Position numbers and translations under genes: made by a program. Below the pieces are notes generated by a model. That model searched no databases. It was not told the origin of the DNA and was given only the letters and a program-made list of their open reading frames with translations. From NCBI RefSeq assembly GCF_016924755.1, contig NZ_JAFFJX010000012.1, positions 1 through 64,000 on the forward strand: 64,000 nucleotides of DNA. The letters run 5' to 3'. Shown here one piece after another: positions 17,754 through 28,300 of the stretch. Each line of letters starts with the position of its first letter. The stretch's first letter is position 1. Source of the DNA: Longitalea arenae. GTDB lineage: Bacteria; Bacteroidota; Bacteroidia; Chitinophagales; Chitinophagaceae.

Positions 17754-18011
17754 TTATTCCTTTACTTCTTCAAAATCAATATATTCACCTGATTTCGGAG
17801 TTGGCGCGGTTGAGCCGTTGCCGGAAGATGGCCGGTTGGTGCTGCCGTTCTGTTGAACCGGGTCCTGCTGTTGCTGTTGCTGCCGCTGGAACTCCTTTAT
17901 CTGACGGCGAACCCGCCACGACATTTTGATTACAGGCACGAGGAAGTTAACTACAAACTTGTATAGGAAGATGGCAAGAAAGATATAGAACAGAATGCGG
18001 AATATGCTCAT
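17754..18011 (-). CDS. DUF4834 family membrane protein
   Basis: An 85-residue protein: one N-terminal membrane helix (about residues 2-27), a basic stretch (SWRVRRQIKEFQ), a poly-Gln linker, a low-complexity Ser/Gly/Asn region and an acidic tail ending YIDFEEVKE. This layout matches the small Bacteroidota-specific DUF4834 family, whose function is unknown to me. It is divergent from the rimP operon, and the short-word array at 17719-17752 touches its stop codon. Confidence 0.75.
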   Translation of the reverse strand: MSIFRILFYIFLAIFLYKFVVNFLVPVIKMSWRVRRQIKEFQRQQQQQQDPVQQNGSTNRPSSGNGSTAPTPKSGEYIDFEEVKE

Positions 18012-18221
18012 ATTACAAAAACTAAAGGTACAATTACAGCACCTAACAAATTGTTAAGGTGGCTGAATGAAAAGTAATTGTCGGCCGTCCTGGCAAAACT
18101 ATGTCAAATCAACAAGTATAGTATACTGAAAGTTCATGACAGGCAATTTTCAGAATTTTTGCCCATTAATTGACAGCCGTCACATATTCATTACTGGTTT
18201 ATCAAAATTAACAACCAGTAT

Positions 18222-18254
18222 TTTGGAAGTAATTATCTATTTACCTTACCTTTG
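18222..18254 (+). promoter_or_regulatory. Promoter of the rimP-nusA-infB operon
   Basis: TTG (18222-18224) is followed after 22 bases by TACCTTTG (18247-18254), a full match to the Bacteroidota -33/-7 consensus. The expected start is near 18261, leaving a leader of about 57 bases that holds the hairpin at 18276-18298. Confidence 0.75.
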
Positions 18255-18275
18255 CCAAGGCAAAAGAAGATTAGA

Positions 18276-18298
18276 AAGGGAACGGAAATCGTTCCCTT
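18276..18298 (+). promoter_or_regulatory. Leader hairpin before rimP (possible attenuator)
   Basis: AAGGGAACG (18276-18284) pairs perfectly with CGTTCCCTT (18290-18298) over a 5-base loop and is followed by the T-rich CTTTATTT. It lies between the promoter and the rimP start, in the untranslated leader. The shape is that of a weak intrinsic terminator, so the operon, which encodes NusA itself, may be regulated by attenuation here. Confidence 0.6.
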
Positions 18299-18317
18299 CT
18301 TTATTTCCCATAAGGAC

Positions 18318-18782
18318 ATGGAAACACCAGTACAGGCAATTGAAAAAATGGTACAGGATATGCTGGCCAATGATCCGGCATACTTCCTGGTAGAGATCAA
18401 AGTAAAACCCACCAATAATATAAAGCTTTTTTTGGATGGTGACCAGGGTTTGACTATAGAGAAGTGTATCTCCTGGAACCGGGCTTTATACAAGAAGATC
18501 GAAGAAGAAAATCTATTCCCTAATGGAGACTTTTCGCTTGAAGTATCCTCTCCCGGCGTTGATGAACCTTTGAAATTGTTACGGCAGTATAAGAAGAATG
18601 TAGGCCGAACAGTGGAGGTCATCCTAAAAGATGGCATTAAAATTACCGGTAAAATGATCGAGGTAGGCGAAGAAACCATTACTGTAGAAGAAACAAGAGG
18701 AAAAAATAAAAAGAAAGAGGTGATAACGCACCAAATTCAATTAGATCAAATAAAATCAACAACAATTCAAACCGTATTTTAA
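18318..18782 (+). CDS. rimP: Ribosome maturation factor RimP
   Basis: A 154-residue protein that assists 30S subunit assembly. The N-terminal RimP domain has the typical FSLEVSSPGVDEPLK motif (about 77-92), followed by a small SH3-like C-terminal domain ending in a beta-rich segment (EETRGKNKKKEV ... IKSTTIQTVF). A longer open frame begins at 18252, inside the leader hairpin; the ATG at 18318 is preferred because AAGGA precedes it and METPVQAIEKMVQ is the usual start. It is the first gene of the conserved rimP-nusA-infB operon. Confidence 0.95.
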   Translation: METPVQAIEKMVQDMLANDPAYFLVEIKVKPTNNIKLFLDGDQGLTIEKCISWNRALYKKIEEENLFPNGDFSLEVSSPGVDEPLKLLRQYKKNVGRTVEVILKDGIKITGKMIEVGEETITVEETRGKNKKKEVITHQIQLDQIKSTTIQTVF

Positions 18783-18826
18783 TTGATCTCCGGCGGGTAA
18801 CCGTTGGGGGAAAAAATTGTTAGTAT

Positions 18827-20074
18827 ATGGCAAGCATAAACTTGATAGAGGCCTTCGCAGACTTTAAGGAAGCAGAAAATATTGATCGCCCGACCATGAT
18901 GAAAGTGGTAGAAGATGTTTTCAAAACCCTGCTGCGTAAAAAATATGGCAGTGACGAGAATTTTGACGTAATTGTGAATGCAGAAAAAGGTGACCTGGAA
19001 ATTATGCGCCGCCGGACGATTGTTGAAGACGGAACCGTAATGGATCCCCTGGCCGAAATCGCTTATAGCGATGCCATTAAAATTGAACCTGACTACGAAA
19101 TTGGCGAAGATCTGTATGAGGAAGTGAATATCCTCGATTTTGGCCGCCGCGCCATCCTGGCAGCAAAACAAACCCTCGCCAGCCGTATCAGCGATCTGAA
19201 AAAGAACGTGTTGGTGAAAAAATATGGCGACCGGATCGGTGAAATTATCAGTGCAGAAGTGTACCAGGTATGGAAAAAAGAAATTTTATTGCTCGATGAA
19301 GAAGGGAATGAGTTAATATTGCCTAAGTCTGAGCAAATTCCGCAGGACTATTTCAAGAAAGGTGAAAATATCCGCGCCGTTGTTAAAAAAGTAGAATTAA
19401 AAAACAATTCTCCGGTCATTATTTTATCCCGTACCTCTCCCTCTTTCCTTGCAAAACTGCTTGAAATTGAGGTGCCTGAAATATTTGATGGTTTAATTGT
19501 TATTAAGAAAATAGTTAGAGAGCCAGGCGAAAGGGCCAAAGTAGCGGTAGAGTCGTATGACGACCGTATTGACCCTGTTGGCGCTTGCGTTGGTATGAAA
19601 GGTAGCCGTATCCACGGGATCGTACGGGAACTGAAAAATGAAAATATCGATGTTATAAACTGGACAAACAACGTCCAGCTGTTGATCCAACGGTCATTAA
19701 CACCGGCCAAGATCACCACAATGGAGCTTGATAATGATAAAAAGCAGGCCAATGTTTACCTCAAGCCCGACCAGGTGTCGCTGGCAATTGGTAAAAAAGG
19801 CGTCAATATTAAGCTGGCACAGGAATTAACAGGATTTAGCATCGACGTTTATCGCGATACAGAAGGCGAACCCCAGGAATTCGATATCGATCTGGAAGAA
19901 TTCAGCGATGAAATTGAAACCTGGATCATTGATGAACTTAAACGCGTTGGTTGCGATACCGCCCGCAGTGTACTTGACCTCACTGCCGAAGAGCTGGAAA
20001 GAAGAACCGACCTGGAAAGAGAGACCATCAATGATGTACGCCGCATCCTGAATGAAGAATTTGAAAAAGGATAG
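18827..20074 (+). CDS. nusA: Transcription termination/antitermination factor NusA
   Basis: A 415-residue NusA. Order: the N-terminal RNA-polymerase-binding domain (1 to about 125), an S1 domain (about 130-200, GEIISAEVYQVWKKEILL), and two KH domains (about 230-345) including IDPVGACVGMKGSRIHGIV and VSLAIGKKGVNIKLAQELTG. The C-terminus ends with an acidic region and a short helix-hairpin-helix (VLDLTAEELERRTDLE). The AR2 repeats of E. coli are absent, as usual outside gammaproteobacteria. Second gene of the operon, 44 bases after rimP. Confidence 0.97.
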   Translation: MASINLIEAFADFKEAENIDRPTMMKVVEDVFKTLLRKKYGSDENFDVIVNAEKGDLEIMRRRTIVEDGTVMDPLAEIAYSDAIKIEPDYEIGEDLYEEVNILDFGRRAILAAKQTLASRISDLKKNVLVKKYGDRIGEIISAEVYQVWKKEILLLDEEGNELILPKSEQIPQDYFKKGENIRAVVKKVELKNNSPVIILSRTSPSFLAKLLEIEVPEIFDGLIVIKKIVREPGERAKVAVESYDDRIDPVGACVGMKGSRIHGIVRELKNENIDVINWTNNVQLLIQRSLTPAKITTMELDNDKKQANVYLKPDQVSLAIGKKGVNIKLAQELTGFSIDVYRDTEGEPQEFDIDLEEFSDEIETWIIDELKRVGCDTARSVLDLTAEELERRTDLERETINDVRRILNEEFEKG

Positions 20075-20127
20075 GCAAAACCGCAGGTCAAATGGGTCAT
20101 TGGTCTGTAAGTTACTAATCAGATATA

Positions 20128-20247
20128 ACTTATATGACTAGTCTGACTGAATTGACCAGGAGAAGCAAAGACCGTCAGGAAGTTGAAAAGGCTAAAAAGT
20201 CAGGTATGACTTATATGACTAATTTGACTTATGTGACCAGTTTGACT
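20128..20247. repeat. 9-bp word array within the nusA-infB spacer
   Basis: Words ACTTATATG, ACTAATTTG, ACTTATGTG, ACCAGTTTG, ACT run without gaps from 20209 to 20247. A second copy at 20128-20163 reads ACTTATATG, ACTAGTCTG, ACTGAATTG, ACCAGGAGA. The first 32 bases of the two copies agree at 27 positions. Both are in the same orientation inside an operon, so the array is transcribed. Confidence 0.75.
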
Positions 20248-20309
20248 TTTTCGGAGTAATTTGCTTATCCAAACAGCGAACAAAACAAAAAATTGTCTTA
20301 CAATAACGA

Positions 20310-23300
20310 ATGGCAGAAACAACAACACTTAGATTAATGGCCGCAGCCAAAGAGTTCAATATCGGCAAGGAAACGCTGGTAGACTTTTTGGTAGGAAAGG
20401 GATTTAGCAAAGACGATCTCAAACCCACGTCAAAATTGACGGAGGAAATGTATCGTGCTTTGCAACAGGAATTCCAGAGTGATAAAGTGGCCAAGTTAAA
20501 AAGCGACCAGATAGATCTGCCGAAGGGAAGCCTGGAAGCGAAGAAGAAGAAGGAAGACGATGCTGCGGCTGTTAAAAAAGAGGTGGTTAAAAAACAGGAG
20601 CCAGCTCCGGTTGTAGAAGAGAAAAAAGAAGAAAAGGTAGAGAAAGTTGAAAAAACCGAGAAAGTTGAAAAGGTTGAAAAACCTGAAGAGCTAATACCGG
20701 AAGTTGTGCAGGAAGCGCCTGTGGTTGCCGAAAAAATCGAAACTCCGCCTGTAGAAGAGCGGAAAGAAGTGGTAGAAGAACCCAAGCAAGAGGAGAAACA
20801 GCCTGAGATTACCAAGGTGGAAGCACCCGGAATAGAAGGGCCCAAAGTACTTGACAAGATCGATCTGTCTGCAATAGATTCTTCAACAAGGCCAAAGAAA
20901 ACGCCTGCTGTTGCAAAGAAAGAGGAGCCGCCGGTAAAGGCAAAGGAAGAAACGCCACAACCGGTTACTGAAGAAAAGGCATCAACGCCAATAGAAGTGC
21001 AGGAGCCGAAAGAAGAACAGCCTGCCACTGCTCCTACGCCTGTAGTTACCGCTGAGGAAAAAGTAGAAAAGCCAAAAGAAGAAGTGGCGCAACCTCAGCA
21101 GCAACAACCTGCCAAACGGGTAGTTGTTGAAAAGAAAAAAGAACAGGAGCCGGTAAAGGAAGTGCCGAAAGAAAAAGAACCGGAAAAGGAAGAAGCACTG
21201 CCGCCGGTTATTGAAAATATTAAAGCCGATAAACTTACGGGACCAAAAATTCTGGGCAAAATTGAATTACCGGTTGGCGACGAAGCCCGCACCAAACCGA
21301 AGCCCAACGAGGAAAAGCGGAAGCGCAAGCGCATTCCCATTGAAAAGAAGGACCAGCAGCAGCAAACTGCTCAGGAGCGGGCTCAACATCTTTTCAAGAA
21401 GCGAGAACCGGGTCAGCACGGAGGACAACAAGGTGGTCACCACGGCGGCCAGCATGGACAGGGCCAACAGGGTGGTCAGCACCGGCAAGGTGGTGGTCAT
21501 GGTCAGCAACAGGGCGGTGGTTTCAGACGGGATAACCGTCCCAATAACCGCCCGGGACAAAACCGCCACGTGTCGCGCGAGCCTAAAGAGATCAACGAAA
21601 AAGAGATCCAGGATAAAATTCGGGAAACACAAGCCAAGCTGTCTGGCAACAAAGGCGGAAAGAGCATTAAAGCAAAACGCCGCCATGAAAAACGCCAGGG
21701 CCTGGCCGAACAGGGCGGCATGGAAGGGCAGGACAACAAACTGCAGGTCACTGAGTTTATCAGCGTAAGCGAACTGGCCAACCTGATGGATGTAAGCTTT
21801 GCCGAAGTGATCAGCAAGTGTATGAGCCTTGGTCTCATGGTGTCTATAAACCAGCGGCTGGATGCTGAAGTAATTGAGCTGGTGGCCGGTGAATTTGGCT
21901 TTGAAGCCGAATTCATTGATATGGAAAAGCAGATGGAAATGGAAGAGGAAGTTGAAGAGGATAATGAAGAAGATCTGCAGCACCGCGCGCCCATTGTTAC
22001 CATCATGGGTCACGTAGACCACGGTAAAACATCTTTGCTCGACTATATCCGCAGTGCGAATGTGGTAGCCGGTGAGGCAGGTGGTATCACCCAGCACATC
22101 GGTGCATACGAAGTAACACTTCCCAATGGTAAAAAGATCAGTTTCCTCGATACACCCGGTCACGAAGCGTTTACCGCCATGCGTGCCCGTGGTGCCAAAG
22201 TAACCGACATTGCGGTTATTGTGGTTGCTGCAGACGATGCGGTGATGCCACAAACCAAGGAAGCCATCAGCCACGCACAGGCTGCAGGCGTACCAATGAT
22301 CTTCGCCATTAACAAGATAGATAAAGAAGGCGCCAACCCGCAAAAGATATACGAACAGCTGGCCGGTATGAACCTGCTCGTTGAAGAATGGGGCGGTAAA
22401 TACCAAAGCCAGGAATTGAGTGCCAAGAAAGGATTGAACGTTGACAAACTCCTGGAAAAGATCCTGCTCGAAGCCGAATTATTGGAGCTGAAAGCGAATC
22501 CAGACCGCGAAGCAACAGGCACCATCATCGAAGCTACGCTCGACAAAGGCCGTGGTTATGTAGCTACAGTGCTTGTTCAGAACGGAACCCTGAGACATGG
22601 CGACCTGGTAGTATCGGGTCAGTTCTTTGGCCGCGTGAAAGCAATGTTCAACGAACGTAACAAACGTGTTGATGAAGCGCCTCCTTCTACCCCGGTACTT
22701 ATCCTGGGCTTAAACGGAGCCCCACAGGCCGGTGAGAAATTCAGGGTCTATGAAGATGAAGCAGAAGCCAAAGAAGTGGCTAACCGCCGTGCACAGATCC
22801 TGCGTGAACAAGGTATCAGAACGAAGAAACACATCACGCTCGATGAAATTGGCCGTCGTTTGGCACTGGGTAATTTCAAACAATTGAACCTGATCCTGAA
22901 AGGCGACGTGGATGGTTCGGTAGAGGCCCTGAGCGATTCATTACAAAAATTGTCAACCGAAGAGATCGTTGTATCGGTCGTACATAAAGCCGTAGGTGCT
23001 ATCAGTGAAAGTGACGTAATGCTGGCTACCGCATCAGATGCCATCATCGTAGGTTTTAACGTACGTCCTTCCACCCAGGCAAACCGCCTGGCTGAGAATG
23101 AAGGCGTGGAAATCAAACTGTACTCTATCATCTATAACGCCATCGAAGAAGTGAAGAGTGCGATGGAGGGTATGTTGGAGCCGAAGATCACTGAAAAGAT
23201 CGTGGCCAATGTGGAAGTTCGCAACGTATTCAAATTCGATAAAGCTACCGTGGCCGGTTGCTATGTGCTCGACGGAAAAATTCAACGTAACTCAAAGATC

Positions 23301-23504
23301 CGTGTTATCAGGGATGGTATCGTTGAATATCCTAAGGGTGAAGGGCAAAGCGCTGAGCTGCAGTCTTTGAAACGCTTTAAAGACGACGTTAAGGAAGTAC
23401 CTTCAGGTATGGAGTGTGGTTTAACCGTTAAGAACTTTGCTGATATCAAAGTAGGCGATATTATCGAAGTATTCGAACTGGAAGAAGTAAAAAGAACATT
23501 ATAA
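20310..23504 (+). CDS. infB: Translation initiation factor IF-2
   Basis: A 1064-residue IF-2. An N-terminal IF2_N helix bundle (1-55) is followed by a very long low-complexity linker (about 60-460): first Lys/Glu/Val/Pro-rich, then Gly/Gln/His-rich ([12 protein letters not shown] type). A second IF2_N-like segment precedes the G domain, with [16 protein letters not shown] and NKIDKEG; then domains II-IV with [12 protein letters not shown]. The enzyme delivers initiator tRNA to the 30S subunit. The linker makes it longer than E. coli IF-2 (890), a common feature in Bacteroidota. The strongly biased linker produces several long spurious frames on the other strand. Confidence 0.97.
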   Translation: MAETTTLRLMAAAKEFNIGKETLVDFLVGKGFSKDDLKPTSKLTEEMYRALQQEFQSDKVAKLKSDQIDLPKGSLEAKKKKEDDAAAVKKEVVKKQEPAPVVEEKKEEKVEKVEKTEKVEKVEKPEELIPEVVQEAPVVAEKIETPPVEERKEVVEEPKQEEKQPEITKVEAPGIEGPKVLDKIDLSAIDSSTRPKKTPAVAKKEEPPVKAKEETPQPVTEEKASTPIEVQEPKEEQPATAPTPVVTAEEKVEKPKEEVAQPQQQQPAKRVVVEKKKEQEPVKEVPKEKEPEKEEALPPVIENIKADKLTGPKILGKIELPVGDEARTKPKPNEEKRKRKRIPIEKKDQQQQTAQERAQHLFKKREPGQHGGQQGGHHGGQHGQGQQGGQHRQGGGHGQQQGGGFRRDNRPNNRPGQNRHVSREPKEINEKEIQDKIRETQAKLSGNKGGKSIKAKRRHEKRQGLAEQGGMEGQDNKLQVTEFISVSELANLMDVSFAEVISKCMSLGLMVSINQRLDAEVIELVAGEFGFEAEFIDMEKQMEMEEEVEEDNEEDLQHRAPIVTIMGHVDHGKTSLLDYIRSANVVAGEAGGITQHIGAYEVTLPNGKKISFLDTPGHEAFTAMRARGAKVTDIAVIVVAADDAVMPQTKEAISHAQAAGVPMIFAINKIDKEGANPQKIYEQLAGMNLLVEEWGGKYQSQELSAKKGLNVDKLLEKILLEAELLELKANPDREATGTIIEATLDKGRGYVATVLVQNGTLRHGDLVVSGQFFGRVKAMFNERNKRVDEAPPSTPVLILGLNGAPQAGEKFRVYEDEAEAKEVANRRAQILREQGIRTKKHITLDEIGRRLALGNFKQLNLILKGDVDGSVEALSDSLQKLSTEEIVVSVVHKAVGAISESDVMLATASDAIIVGFNVRPSTQANRLAENEGVEIKLYSIIYNAIEEVKSAMEGMLEPKITEKIVANVEVRNVFKFDKATVAGCYVLDGKIQRNSKIRVIRDGIVEYPKGEGQSAELQSLKRFKDDVKEVPSGMECGLTVKNFADIKVGDIIEVFELEEVKRTL

Positions 23505-23580
23505 GTTACAGGTTACCGGTTTCAGGTTTCAGGGAGATCGCATAAGCTAACCCCTGCAACCTGCGGCTTGTAACCTGTAC
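23501..23580. repeat. 7-bp word inverted array starting at the infB stop codon
   Basis: Left arm: ATAAGTT, ACAGGTT, ACCGGTT, TCAGGTT, TCAGGGA (23501-23535), the first word containing the infB stop TAA. Right arm: CCTGCAA, CCTGCGG, CTTGTAA, CCTGTAC (23553-23580). The arms are imperfect reverse complements and could form a long hairpin after infB. The same word family is at 60187-60284. Confidence 0.78.
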
Positions 23581-23717
23581 CATTTTAAGGCATATGCAAT
23601 CCCGGTATGGGTTTAGCTTTCCTGACCGGCACCAAACTTTTGTTAAATAAGGGCTACAACTCTCCAAATGCTATGGTAACCAGTAAATTTGAGCCGATCC
23701 CTTATAATTTTTTTCAG

Positions 23718-25091
23718 ATGAAGTCTGTATTTATACTTGTAACAGCCCTTTGTTTAGGCACCCTTGCAATGGGCCAGGCAACACGTAAAGTGGTAGCCGA
23801 TAAAATCGTAGGAATTGTGGGTGATAAGATCATTTTACGGTCTGATGTGTACAACGATATCCTCGATCGCCAGCGTCGCGGTGAGCCGATTCCCGAAAAT
23901 GCCGACTGTTCAATCATGGAGCAGATCCTTACCCTGAAAGCATTGGTGCTGCAGGCCGAGAAGGACTCTATCCAGGTGGGTGATGATGAAATTGACGCCC
24001 TGCTCGATAACCAGATCCGCGGCTTTGTTCAAATGTACGGTTCCAAGGAAGCCCTGGAAGAGATTGCCGGCCGTACCGTGTACCAGATCAAAGAAGATTT
24101 TCGCCAGACTTTCAAAGAAAGAAAACTTGCCGAGCGTATGCGTGATAAGATCGTAGAAAGCATCAAGATCACACCGCAGGAAGTAAAAGAGTATTTTTTG
24201 AAGAAAGATCAGAATAACTTGCCGTTTTATGAGTCTAACCTCGTGATCGGCGAAATTGTATCCTACCCAAAAGCAAGCCGGGAGCTGGATCTGCTGACCA
24301 TCGAAGAGTTGAATGATTTCAAAAAGCAGGTAGAATCCGGCACACAGAAGTTCGAGACCCTTGCGCGTTTATATACCGATGATCCCGGCAGCAAGGAAAA
24401 CGGCGGACAATATTCCATCAACCGTACGGAGAAGACCTGGGACCCTGCCTTTCTCAACAACGCATTCCGGCTTAAAGAAGGACAGATCTCCCCGGTATTC
24501 AAATCTAAATTCGGATACCACATCATTCAAATGGTAAGCCGTGCGGGTGACGATGCCATTGTTCGGCATATTTTGCGTATTCCGAAGATCACCGATGAAG
24601 AAGTAAATGAATCTATAAAAAAATTGGACTCTGTTCGCGCTAAATTAATTTCCGGTACCATCGAGTTCGGCGAAGCCGTGGCCAAATACAGCGACGATGA
24701 GAATGCAAAATTTACCGGCGGTATAAAGCAGGGACAAAATGGTTCTACCTTTCTGGAAGTAGGTCAGCTGGAGAAAGACCTGGTTGAATTACTGGCAACC
24801 ACCAAACTTAAACCAGGCGAGTTTTCAAAACCAACGCCATTCACTGATGAAAGAGGTAAAAAAGGCGTGCGGATCGTTTATTTGAAAACACGCACTGAGC
24901 CTCACCGGGAGAATATTAAAGATGATTATGACCGTTTGGCTAAAGAAGCAATGGAATTGAAAAAGCAACGGGCACTGGAAAGCTGGTTTGCTGCCAAGAT
25001 CCCTTCCTATTATATTATGATTGATAACGATTTTAAAAATTGCGGCACGCTTAGTAAATGGATGCAATATGCATCAGCAGGCAGCAAGTAA
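23718..25091 (+). CDS. SurA-like periplasmic peptidyl-prolyl isomerase
   Basis: A 457-residue exported chaperone/foldase. The frame is open from 23607, but the ATG at 23718 places a perfect signal peptide (MKSVFILVTALCLGTLAMGQ) at the N-terminus. A SurA-like N-domain (IVGIVGDKIILRSDVYNDIL) is followed by two parvulin-type regions (about 175-295 with FETLARLYTDDPGSKENGGQ and SKFGYHIIQMVSR; about 300-415 with FGEAVAKYSDDENAKFTGG). It is expected to assist outer-membrane protein folding. A second, longer parvulin protein is encoded at 38787-40733. A strong terminator follows at 25121. Confidence 0.9.
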   Translation: MKSVFILVTALCLGTLAMGQATRKVVADKIVGIVGDKIILRSDVYNDILDRQRRGEPIPENADCSIMEQILTLKALVLQAEKDSIQVGDDEIDALLDNQIRGFVQMYGSKEALEEIAGRTVYQIKEDFRQTFKERKLAERMRDKIVESIKITPQEVKEYFLKKDQNNLPFYESNLVIGEIVSYPKASRELDLLTIEELNDFKKQVESGTQKFETLARLYTDDPGSKENGGQYSINRTEKTWDPAFLNNAFRLKEGQISPVFKSKFGYHIIQMVSRAGDDAIVRHILRIPKITDEEVNESIKKLDSVRAKLISGTIEFGEAVAKYSDDENAKFTGGIKQGQNGSTFLEVGQLEKDLVELLATTKLKPGEFSKPTPFTDERGKKGVRIVYLKTRTEPHRENIKDDYDRLAKEAMELKKQRALESWFAAKIPSYYIMIDNDFKNCGTLSKWMQYASAGSK

Positions 25092-25120
25092 GCAATATAA
25101 GATTCAAGATCATATAATGG

Positions 25121-25148
25121 GCCCTGGCGATACCGTCAGGGCTTTTTT
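25121..25148 (+). terminator. Rho-independent terminator after the SurA-like gene
   Basis: GCCCTGGCG (25121-25129) pairs with CGTCAGGGC (25134-25142) with one G-T pair and loop ATAC, followed by six T (25143-25148). Confidence 0.85.
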
Positions 25149-25252
25149 ATTGGGGTGTTTGGGTAGAAATTTCGCATATACTAACGGAAAACTGCGGTTA
25201 TATGCTTTTGAAATAAGGCATTATTCATTGTAATTAATAGTCATTTAATCAT

Positions 25253-25344
25253 AAGGGTAAACCCTTAAATGGGTTAGAAACGCACTCCCGATCCTTGGCA
25301 TGAAGCAGCTTTTAAGTATTTTGTATAAGTATTTACATGTAAAT
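25253..25344 (+). promoter_or_regulatory. Palindromes upstream of the histidine kinase gene
   Basis: Two perfect palindromes: AAGGGTAAACCCTT (25253-25266) and ATTTACATGTAAAT (25331-25344). The second is followed by two related half-sites, ATCACGTAA and ATCATGTAA. A near copy of the first, AGGGGTAAACCTTT, is at 30424-30437 beyond the response regulator gene; its complement contains TACCCCT, the heptamer bound by NarL proteins. They may be operator sites for the NarL-type regulators encoded here; this is inference. No TAnnTTTG box was found in the 294-base gap. Confidence 0.4.
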
Positions 25345-25385
25345 ATCACGTAAATGTATATCATGTAATTACTGCAAACTGCTGT

Positions 25386-28300
25386 ATGTTAAAACAGTCG
25401 AAGAAATCCATCCCTGAAGTAACACCTGATTATACCGCCCTCAGCCTGCAAACAGACAAGGCGGGTATTATCATATCAGCTTCAGCTGACTTGCTTTCTT
25501 TTACTGGAAAGCATGAGGAGGAACTGATAGGCAATTCATTTAAAAAAATCATTGACGCCGCCGATAAGCCTAAACTACAAGCTCTCTTAAATACCGGGAT
25601 TGATGCCGGTCTCATCGTACAATTAGCATTAAAAGGAAAAGCAGGCGTGTGCCTTATGGGGTTCACGGCCAAATATCAAAATAACAGGAGCATACCAGGT
25701 GATATTATAGACTGGAATGCCGTTCCGCTGTACAAACCTGCAGCCGCATCAACTACCGATGCAGAAACCGCTTTACAGAAAGTTCGCCAGGAGCTGCAGG
25801 AAGTAACTGACCGCTATAAAACTTTCGTTCAGCAAAGCTCTGAGATCATCTGGCGCTGCGAATTACCTACACCCATTAGCATAAACGACCCCGAAGAAAA
25901 ACAATTACAAGAATTGTTTGATGGCTATCTGGCAGAATGTAACGACCAGATGGCCCATTTTTATGGGTTTGAAAATACAGCCGGTATAATCGGCAAAAAA
26001 GTGTCTGTTTTCTTTGACCCCAAAGAACCGGTTACCGAACAGGTAGTACGCGAATTCATTCAACAGGGGTATAAAATATACCGCCGCCTGTCAATGCATT
26101 TCGATCACCAGGGCAATAAACGATACTTCATCAACAACCTGGTAGGCATAGTGGAAAACGGTAAACTATTACGCGTTTGGACCACTCAAAATGAAATAAC
26201 CCAGTTGCGAATGGCTGAAAAGGCCAATCGCTACCAGGCCAGTGTGCTGGAAAATGTATTCGATGCGATATTGTCTACCGGTCCAGATTTTCTGATAAAA
26301 AGCTGGAACCAGGCCGCAGAAAAGTTATATGGCATCAGCGCCGAAACAGTAATGGGGCATACCATCCAGGAATTTATCAGTTTCACGTATCATAATACCA
26401 GCCGCGATAAACTGCTGGAAGAACTGTACGCAACAGGCGCCTGCAGTGGTGAAGTTTCATTTGTCAGACCTGCAGACGGGAAAAAAATTATTATATCGTG
26501 TGCAGTTACCCTGCTCAAGAACAATAAAGGGCATATCACTGATATCATTTCGATTAACAAAGACATTACCGAACGAAAGCAGGCGGAACAGGCGATCCGT
26601 GAGGGAGAAAAACGGTTCAGGCAGTTTGCCGATGCGGCCCCTGTTATCATTTGGGTGGCCGATGATGCCGATAATACGATCTATGTAAATAAATGTTTTG
26701 AGCAGTTTACCGGCATAACGCTGAATGAACTGGAAGGCAATAGCTGGAAAAAGATCGTTCACCAGGCCGACCTGCCGATCGCTATAGAAAAATATAAACG
26801 CTATTTCAACTATCGGGAACCGGTAGTGCTGGAATACCGTTTAAAGAATAAGGATAATGAATACCGCTGGGTGCTCGATCATGGGGTGCCGCGCTTTTTG
26901 GAAGATGGCACTTTTATAGGTTACATCGGATCCATCGTTGATATTCATGATCGTAAGCTCGCCGAAGAAAAGATCCGCTTCCAAGTGCAGGTGATGCAGG
27001 ATGTTTCAGAAGGCATCATCTCTACCGACCTCGATTTTAATATTATCTCATTTAATAAAGCCGCTGAAAATATCTATGGCATTCCCGGCCATGAAATTAT
27101 TGGTAAACGCCTCAACGATTTTATAAAGCTCAGTTACCTGTCGAATACCTGGGAAGAAGCATTACAGCATTTGCATGAATATGGCAGCTGGGAAGGACAA
27201 GCGTACTATAACCGGCACGATGGTAAACGCATTTACCTGAACTGCGCATTGTCATTTGTAAAAAATGACCGTGGTACCCGTATCGGTGTTGCCGGTATTT
27301 ACCGCGATATTACGGAAACCCGCCAATCGCAGGAGAACCTGCGCATTAATGAAGAAAGATACCGCTCGGTAGTACATGCCCTGGGCGAAGGCATTTTGAT
27401 GTACGATAAAAATGGTGAGATCATCGCCTGCAACCGCAGCGCTGAAATGATCTTGAATGTGCCCGCCAACGTACTGATAGGTAGGTTTACAGGTGTAGGC
27501 AACGCCTGCATTTATGAAGATGGCACACCTTTCCCTCCGCAGCAACATCCGTCCCTCATCACCCTGAAAACCGGGCGTTCGCTACAGAATGTGATCATGG
27601 GTTTTCAGCGCTCAGACGGTAGCCTGGTCTGGATCTCGATCAATACCGAGCCGGTTTATTATACCGAGCAGCGCGTGCATCCCGATGCTGTGGTTTCTTC
27701 GTTTGTAGATATTACGCAGAAGAAGGCTGCAGAAATTGAGTTAAAACAAAGCCAGCAACAGTTAAGAGAATATTCAGAGCGCATTACAAATATTTTAGCC
27801 AGTATAACCGATGGTTTTATTGCAGTTGATAAGAACCTGAATATCTTTTTATGGAACCATGCCGTTGAACATATCACCGGTCTGGATGCAAAGCAGGTAA
27901 TTGGTACCAGCGTTGAAGAGATCTTCCCGCATTTTGCCGGCACGGCCGCCTATCAACAATATAGAGATGCCATTAATAAAGGCAGATCTTCCACCTTTGA
28001 ACATTTTCTGCCAGCCTTTGGCCGCTGGCTTGAAACAAGTGTTTATCCTTTTTCCCAGGGAGCATTTATTTACTTCAGGGATATTACCGACCGGAAGAAG
28101 CAGGAACGTTTACTGGAACTGGAAAAAGAAGTGCTGGCTATAAACGCCCAGCCTACCGCTTCCTTAAAAACAACCATCGATTATTTCCTCGATGGGTTGG
28201 AAAAGACATTTCCCGGCATGTTCTGTTCGGTGATCACGCTGAGTGACGATAAACAAACCATTCAGCATTTGTCGGGGCCCAGTTTGCCCGATGAATTCAC

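Noticed and set aside
20128-20247. CRISPR-like array between nusA and infB
   Set aside because: Repeats are 9-bp words without unique spacers.
20219-21028. 269-residue Ser/Thr-rich open frame antisense to the IF-2 linker
   Set aside because: Pure complement of the Lys/Glu/Val linker codons; its composition is explained by infB.
21267-22406. 379-residue open frame antisense to infB
   Set aside because: It overlaps conserved IF-2 motifs on the other strand and its sequence is the complement of repetitive and conserved coding sequence; no promoter, signal or domain is visible.
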